From contig NC_063173.1 of assembly GCF_023159225.1 (NCBI RefSeq), positions 10,268,852 through 10,332,851 on the forward strand: a DNA stretch of 64,000 nt, in the 5' to 3' direction. A program made the translations under genes and the position numbers. The DNA is from Perognathus longimembris pacificus. Its lineage: Eukaryota; Chordata; Mammalia; Rodentia; Heteromyidae. Positions 58,440-64,000 of the stretch are shown here, piece after piece; positions within the stretch are counted from its first letter, which is position 1; every line of letters begins with the position of its first letter. The notes beneath the pieces are model-generated. The model saw only the letters and a list, made by a program, of their open reading frames with translations, was not told the DNA's origin and ran no database searches.

Positions 58440-59473
58440 TATTTATCTATTAATTTCAGTCACATAAATTAAATAAGATTTTGAAAATATCATTCATTTG
58501 TATATATACATATATGTAGAGAGAACATGTATGCATATACATGTATTTAAAGAACATTTTAATCAAAAACACTAATTTCCAAAGAAAACCATTTTTATAG
58601 TGAATTCTGTTAAACATTGCAGTAAGAATAGAAATTATAAGTAAATTCTAGAAAATGTATGAATTGAGAAACTATAGTCATTCTTAGGTTTATATATTGC
58701 TAACACAAAAATTAAGAATAGACTCTACAACAAAATAAAACTTTGGGCAATAAGTACCATAAACATAAAGAAGCAAATCATATCTATCAAAACAGTAAAA
58801 GGAAAATCCATCTTGATTAATGAGCTTTGTTTCAAAGAGTACGAAAGACAGTTCAATATTTGACTTTCCATATAAGCCATTACACAAATAGAATTTTAAA
58901 AATCAAATGACATCTCAATATATGAAGAGAGAATATGTAACAAAAGCCTAATGCCTAGTCATGAAAACAAAGAAAACTAGTAATTTCCCAACCTTGTAAA
59001 ATATCTGTTTAGAAAAAACTAGAATTTTATATGGTATGATAAAGACTGAATGTTTTCCCCTAAAATCAGAAACAAAAAAAGCATACTTATTATCTCCAGA
59101 TGTACTCTTCGCATGCTAGAAGTTTTGCCAAGATGAAGTGTCATCAAATTGGAAATTAGAAGTAATGCTATGTTTACTGTGGACACTGTTGTCTTTTTGG
59201 AATTCAGAACAAGTTTGTTAAAACTAGTAAATGGGTTTGGCTAGAAGTGACTTTGCAAAATGCAAGGTATTATTCACAATTAAATTCAATTTTATGAATA
59301 GAATTAAGGAATGGGAAAAAGAGGAACTATATTATTTATGATTGCATCAAAATATTAAAAATAATTAGGGCATTATTGATACAAGATACATAAGATATGC
59401 ATATAAAAATTACACAAAAATAGCAAGGGAAACTTAAAAGACCTAAGTCAATGAAAAGACAGGTACACACACA
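58440..59473. other. Unassigned AT-rich flank
   Basis: About 1 kb without a feature I can name. Confidence 0.35.
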
Positions 59474-59716
59474 TAGATGGATAGATAGATAGATGACAGA
59501 TGATAGATGGGTGACAAGTAGATAGTTGATAGATATACATCTATAGAGATACATCTATCTATCTCTATCTATATAGATACACAGAGAGAGATATAAATAG
59601 ATAGATGATAGATATGCACCTATAAAAATACATCTATTTATCTCTAGATAGATAGATGGATGGATATAGATAGATAGATGATAGATGATTGATAGATGAT
59701 AGATAGAAAGATAGAT

Positions 59717-59754
<38 letters not shown>
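59474..59754 (+). repeat. Compound (GATA)n / (TATC)n microsatellite
   Basis: About 280 bp of GATA units, with an internal stretch in TATC orientation (about 59,560-59,575) that can pair with the flanking GATA. The last run has eight or more perfect units. Confidence 0.93.
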
Positions 59755-60005
59755 TTTTCCTTTTTTTTTTTTTTATCAGTTTGGGGGCTTCGAGTCAGAA
59801 CCTGGGTGTTGTCCTTGATCTTTTGTGTTCATAGCTTGTGCTCTACTACTCTACTACTTGAGCCACAGCTCTACTTCTGGTTTTTTGGTATTTAATTGTA
59901 GATGAATCTCATGGACTTTGCTACCTGAGCTGCTTTCAAACTGTTAGCCTCATATCTCTGTCTCCTGAGTAGTTAGGATAATAGGCATGAGCCACTGGCT
60001 CCTGG
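59755..60005 (-). mobile_element. Composite 7SL-like/ID-like SINE
   Basis: Reversed copy headed by a T run. ACTACTTGAGCCACAGCTC and GAGTAGTTAGGATAATAGGC are the two box regions. CTCTACTA is duplicated inside. Confidence 0.85.
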
Positions 60006-60285
60006 CCTCAAATTAATATTTTTAGGTTTAACTAATTTGTGAACTGTTAGTATCAACGTCTTGCAGTCTATTACATCTCTTCAGCAAATACCCTCAAAAA
60101 CCTTTCAAAATTCAGTCAGCCAAAAGGGGATTCATTTTCCCCATGAATGATTTCTTAGTTAATATATTCTCTTCCATCTACCTCTACAGCCCTCTAAACC
60201 ATTAAGTAGTCTATATTTTCTTCCATTAAAGTGTCATTTTTCATTAATACTTCCTATAATTTAGTTTTAAGATTTCTTTTTTCCT
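60006..60285. other. Unassigned flank
   Basis: Nothing recognised. Confidence 0.3.
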
Positions 60286-60400
60286 CTTTTAAAAATTATC
60301 TTTAATTATTTGTACAAAGGAGTTTCAATATGATGTGTGAATTTATGAGAACAATGCATCTTGATCAGTATCACCCTTTCCATCGTTCTTCTTCCTGCTC
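60286..60400 (-). mobile_element. LINE-1 3' terminal fragment (second lineage)
   Basis: TTAATTATTTGTACAAAGGAGTTTC…GCATCTTGATCAGTATCACCC. Confidence 0.6.
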
Positions 60401-60690
60401 TTAAGAGGAAAAATAGAAAGAAACATGGCAGCTTGCATCTCCTCAGAACAGTATATCAAGCAAGGAGTGGTGAGACAGCACTAATGAGTGGATGAAAACT
60501 AGATTAAATGTATTAATTCTTTGGTCAATACTAGCAACCTATGTTTAGAGACATTTTCTAAGCTTTTTATATATACAACTATTGGTTAGGTGTGAAGATT
60601 GTAAACATAAAAGTATGAGAGAAATTAAGTAATTTCTTACTTACCATGTTATACTACAATGGAGAGGCATTGGGAACTTTTAAGAAAATA
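60401..60690. other. Unassigned flank
   Basis: Nothing recognised before the next LINE-1. Confidence 0.3.
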
Positions 60691-61376
60691 GACAAATGGA
60701 TCAGGAAAATGTGGTACATATACACAATGGAATTTTATACTTATATCAGAAAGAATGACATTGCCACATTCGTAAGGAAATGGAAGGACTTGGAAAAAAT
60801 TATACTAAGTGAAGTGAGCCAGACCCAAAGAAACATGGACTCTATGGTTTCCCTCATAGGGAATAATTAGCACAAGTTTAGGCTAGTCACAGCAGAGGAT
60901 CACAAGAGCCTAATAGCTATGCCCTTATGAATACATAAGATGATACTAAGTGAAATGAGCTCCATGTTATGGAAACGAGTGCTATATCACTGTTGTAATA
61001 ACTTTTAACATGCCATGTAAAACCGTAGCTTCTATTGTGCATGATCCTCTTGTATCCCCTTCCTATGGTTGTACCTGCACTATCACTGCATCTTACCTGA
61101 GTACACTGGAAACTGTATATACTGGTATTAGAACTAGGGAAGTGAAAGGGAATATCAAAATCAAGAGACAAAGGATAAAAAGACAAACGACTCCAAAAGC
61201 AATACTTGCAAAACCATTTGGTGTAAACCAACTGAACAACTCATGGGGGGGGAGGGAGAGGGGGAGGGGGGAATGAGGGAGGAGATAACTAACAATAACA
61301 AGAAATGTACCTAAGGCCTAACGTATGAAACTGTAATGTCTCTGTACATCACTTTGACAATAAATAAGGAAAAAGA
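60691..61376 (+). mobile_element. 5'-truncated LINE-1 with ORF2 C-terminus
   Basis: About 55 C-terminal ORF2 residues are readable in one frame (MWYIYTMEF… KWKDLEKIILSEVSQTQ… GNN-stop at 60,870). They are followed by the whole 3' UTR with its G-rich run and the end box CTCTGTACATCACTTTGACA. A 9-bp AAGAAAATA at each edge may be the target duplication. Confidence 0.88.
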
Positions 61377-62133
61377 AAGAAAATAATATCACTGTTTATA
61401 AATAATATTGCTATTGTAGTTAAAATGGACCTCAGAGAGTATCTAGTTTTAACTACTTTAACTTACACAATAAGTAATTAGACTACAGAGAAACACATTA
61501 AAGTGCTCATGTCCTGATTCTATGGGAGAATGTGAGAAGAACCTAGAAGCCCAGTCATATTCTGTATCACTATCAGTCTCTACCTGACTCTTTTTAGATC
61601 ATCAGTTGAAACCAACTGTCATAGTTGACCTCAGTGACTTCTACTTCCTTCTTTTCCACATTTATGTGATCTGATTAAGAGCAAAATGAGTAGACACTGG
61701 TTTTCTATTACAGGAGATTAGATAGCTCACATTCTTGCACTCTTATTTAGTCAATTAAAACAATTATTTTCATCCTATTAGACCTTTTAGACTAAACTCT
61801 TAGTAATTACTTCATTAAAGTTCACTTTTCAACAGCATCCCTACAGATTGTTGAGAAGGCATTTCTGAGCTGGAAGAGAGAAAACTGTAGACATAACACC
61901 CTGCCCTGCAGAGCCTCTTATCCAGTTCTTCATTTATAGGCCAAGTGATTGGGGACCAATTATAGAAAAACATCGATGAATTAGTGTCTTCAATACAAAC
62001 TTTGCCAAATTGTCAGTATTAAATTTCTACCATGATAATTGTGCATCCTTCTGATATTCAGCAAATGTTTCAGAGGGAGCTATTTTTTTCTTTCTCTGTG
62101 CTTTACTGAACTGCAAAAAGTAGATATAGTTAT
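61377..62133. other. Unassigned flank, weak MIR-like phrase
   Basis: Around 61,420-61,530 a 'cctcagagagtatctag…' phrase recalls MIR3-type sequence, too weak to call. Confidence 0.3.
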
Positions 62134-63040
62134 TTTTTTAAGTTTTTATTATCAAACTGATGTACAGAGAGGTTACAGTTTCATACGTTAGGCATTGGAT
62201 ACATTTCTTGTACTGTTTGTTGCCTTGTCCCTCATACCGCCCCCCCCTTACCCTTTCCCCCCCTGAGGTGTTCAGTTCACTTACACCAAACAGTTTTGCA
62301 AGTATTGCTTTTGTAGTTGTTTCTCTTTTTTTACCCTGTGTCTCTCAATTTTGGTATTCCCTTTCAATTTCCTAGTTCTAATACCAGTATACACGGTTTC
62401 CAATATACTCAGATAAGATTAAAGAGTTAGTGTAGATACAATCACAGGAAGGTGATACAAGAACATCATCAATAGTAGAAGCTACAGATACACATGGGAT
62501 GTGGAAAGTAGTTACAACTGTGATATAACAATCATTTCCATAACATGGAGATCATTTAACTTAGCATCATCTTATGTCATCATAAGGGTATAGCTATTGG
62601 GCTCTTGTGATCCTCTGCTGTGACTTGCCTAAACCTGTGCTAATTATTCCCAATAAGGGAGACCATAGAGTCCATGTTACTTTGGGTCTGGCTCACTTCA
62701 CTTAGTAGAATTTTTTCAAAGTCCTTCCATTTCCTTACAAATGGGGCAATGTCATCTTTTCTGATAGAGGCATAAAATTTTTTCCTGAACCATTCGTCTA
62801 CGGAGGGGCATCTGGGTTGGTTCCAGATTCTCGCTATGACAAATTGTGCTGCAATGAACATTGTTGTGCTGGTGGATTTACTGTGATTTTGTTTGTGGTT
62901 TTTTGGATAAATACCCAAAAGTGGGGTTGCTGGGTCATAGGGGAGTTCTACATTTAGCCTTCTGAGGAATCTCCATACTGCTTGCCAGAGTGGCTGAACC
63001 AGTTTACATTCCCACCAACAATGAAGTAGGGTTCCCTTTT
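62134..63040 (-). mobile_element. 5'-truncated LINE-1 with 13-bp duplication
   Basis: A reversed copy of about 0.9 kb: terminal box, C-rich 3' UTR block, and from 62,918 down to 62,640 the ORF2 C-terminus (GIYPKNHKQN…, STTMFIAAQFVIARIWNQPRC, ending GNN-stop), with a small deletion near FRKKFYASIR. TAGATATAGTTAT is duplicated exactly at 62,121-62,133 and 63,041-63,053. Confidence 0.93.
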
Positions 63041-63159
63041 TAGATATAGTTATATAAATAGAAAATCATTAATTACTATAATCAACCGAGGTCTAGAATA
63101 ATTAAGAAAAACATAATCAAAATGTTGAAATAACCATTCTCATTTGATTCTTTTGTCAC

Positions 63160-63570
63160 CTTTTTATTAGCATCAATTAGTTGTACAGAGGTGTCATCTG
63201 AATGTCTCCATATATATGTATATATATATATGTTTTACTTTGATAAGTTTCATCTGCTATATAACTCTCTCAACCCCATCCTCCTCTTCCCAAACTAATC
63301 CCAACAGAAAACACTGCTTCATTTTCACATGCGTCCATGAGTCATTTTGACTGTATTCATCCTACTTTACCTTCTCCTTTCACCTTCCTAGTATTCATCC
63401 TCCCTATAAGGTCTGTTTTCCATTCCTGTGTTCATATTTTTAGTGAATGCTAATTGTTCAAAGGGAGTACAATCTGATATTTTATATATGCATACCCAGT
63501 ATTTCCAACTCACTACCGCTTTATTTGCTCTCATTTTCCTAATCCTATTTCTTTTTTTTCTATCTCTCAC
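63160..63570 (-). mobile_element. Older LINE-1 3' UTR (second lineage), reversed, with TA repeat
   Basis: ATTAGTTGTACAGAGGTGTCATC begins it. A TATATG microsatellite (63,210-63,231) and a pyrimidine-rich block (TTTACCTTCTCCTTTCACC) follow. Diverged. Confidence 0.5.
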
Positions 63571-64000
63571 TCATATATGAATAGACCTTTTCAAAATTTC
63601 ACTGTTTAAGAAATAAAGACATAAAGTCAGGAAAAGAATACAGAAATGGTCTTGCTTAATGGGATACAAAAACATGACCAAGAGTGATCTTATTTCCTAT
63701 GGGAATGTACCTATATATCATTCTTGATTAAGTCCTTGTTCGTGAATTCTGTAAGAAAACAGTGTAAATTCCTTTAATTAAAAATCTAAACTGCAAATAC
63801 TTTGGTTTTGTAAAAGAAGAAAAATTTCTATTCAGAAGAACAAGTAACGATAGGTTTTTAGTATAATTAAATTTTAGTACATCAGTCAGTTTTCTATTTA
63901 GCTGATGTACTCATCTATCTTTCTTCCAGTGGTTATGTAAATATCTACAAATATTCTTTGAACTAACATAACCCTCTGGTTCTGTGTGCAATATGTAATT
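63571..64000. other. Unassigned flank to window end
   Basis: AT-rich sequence with nothing I can name. Confidence 0.3.

Noticed and set aside
59474..59754. Regular short repeats that might suggest a CRISPR array
   Set aside because: They are simple GATA tetranucleotides without spacers, in a vertebrate genome.

Overview
This window is nuclear DNA from a placental mammal, most likely a rodent of the beaver / kangaroo-rat branch (Castorimorpha, probably a geomyoid such as a kangaroo rat or pocket mouse). The lineage call rests on dozens of dimeric tRNA-derived, ID-like SINEs and a second composite SINE with a 7SL/Alu-like left part and an ID-like right part. The dimer resembles the family I recall as IDL-Geo. 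Older mammalian repeats (MIR, MER5A, ancient LINE-1) are also present. The species itself is not proven by anything here.

The only protein-coding gene I can support is GRM5 (metabotropic glutamate receptor 5), on the minus strand and incomplete. Its first coding exon lies at 11,287-12,159. It has a clean acceptor, a 215-nt 5' UTR part with upstream ORFs, a start ATG at 11,944, codons 1-219 plus one base of codon 220, and a GTAAGC donor. About 15.5 kb upstream in the transcript sense is a strong CpG island (about 27.36-28.03 kb) with a good donor (last exonic base 27,673). It is the likely promoter and non-coding exon 1. Everything from 1 to 11,286 is the next intron, and 12,160-27,672 is intron 1. 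From about 28.1 to 64 kb the sequence is 5' flank and shows no recognisable gene. In human and mouse this flank separates GRM5 from the divergently transcribed TYR gene, which is not reached here.

Layout: 0-11 kb, intron with several 5'-truncated LINE-1 copies and SINEs. 11.1-12.2 kb, coding exon. 12.2-27.3 kb, intron 1, including a three-layer nested insertion at 16.4-17.8 kb and a GC-rich neighbourhood from 24.5 kb with possible regulatory motifs (flipped RE1 half-sites, CTCF-like site, POU octamer). 27.3-28.1 kb, CpG-island promoter. 28.8-29.03 kb, a 235-bp TCC triplet tract. 29-64 kb, repeat-rich flank with many ID-like dimers and LINE-1 3' ends, some with exact target-site duplications.

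I found no bacterial-type operon, CRISPR array, viral gene or new defence system. Most long open frames are antisense shadows of the GRM5 exon, translations of simple repeats, or frames opened by non-ATG triplets. The points most worth checking are the GRM5 one-serine contraction, its upstream ORFs and alternative first-exon candidates, the nested LINE-1 complex, and the inverted SINE pair at 42.4-42.8 kb.
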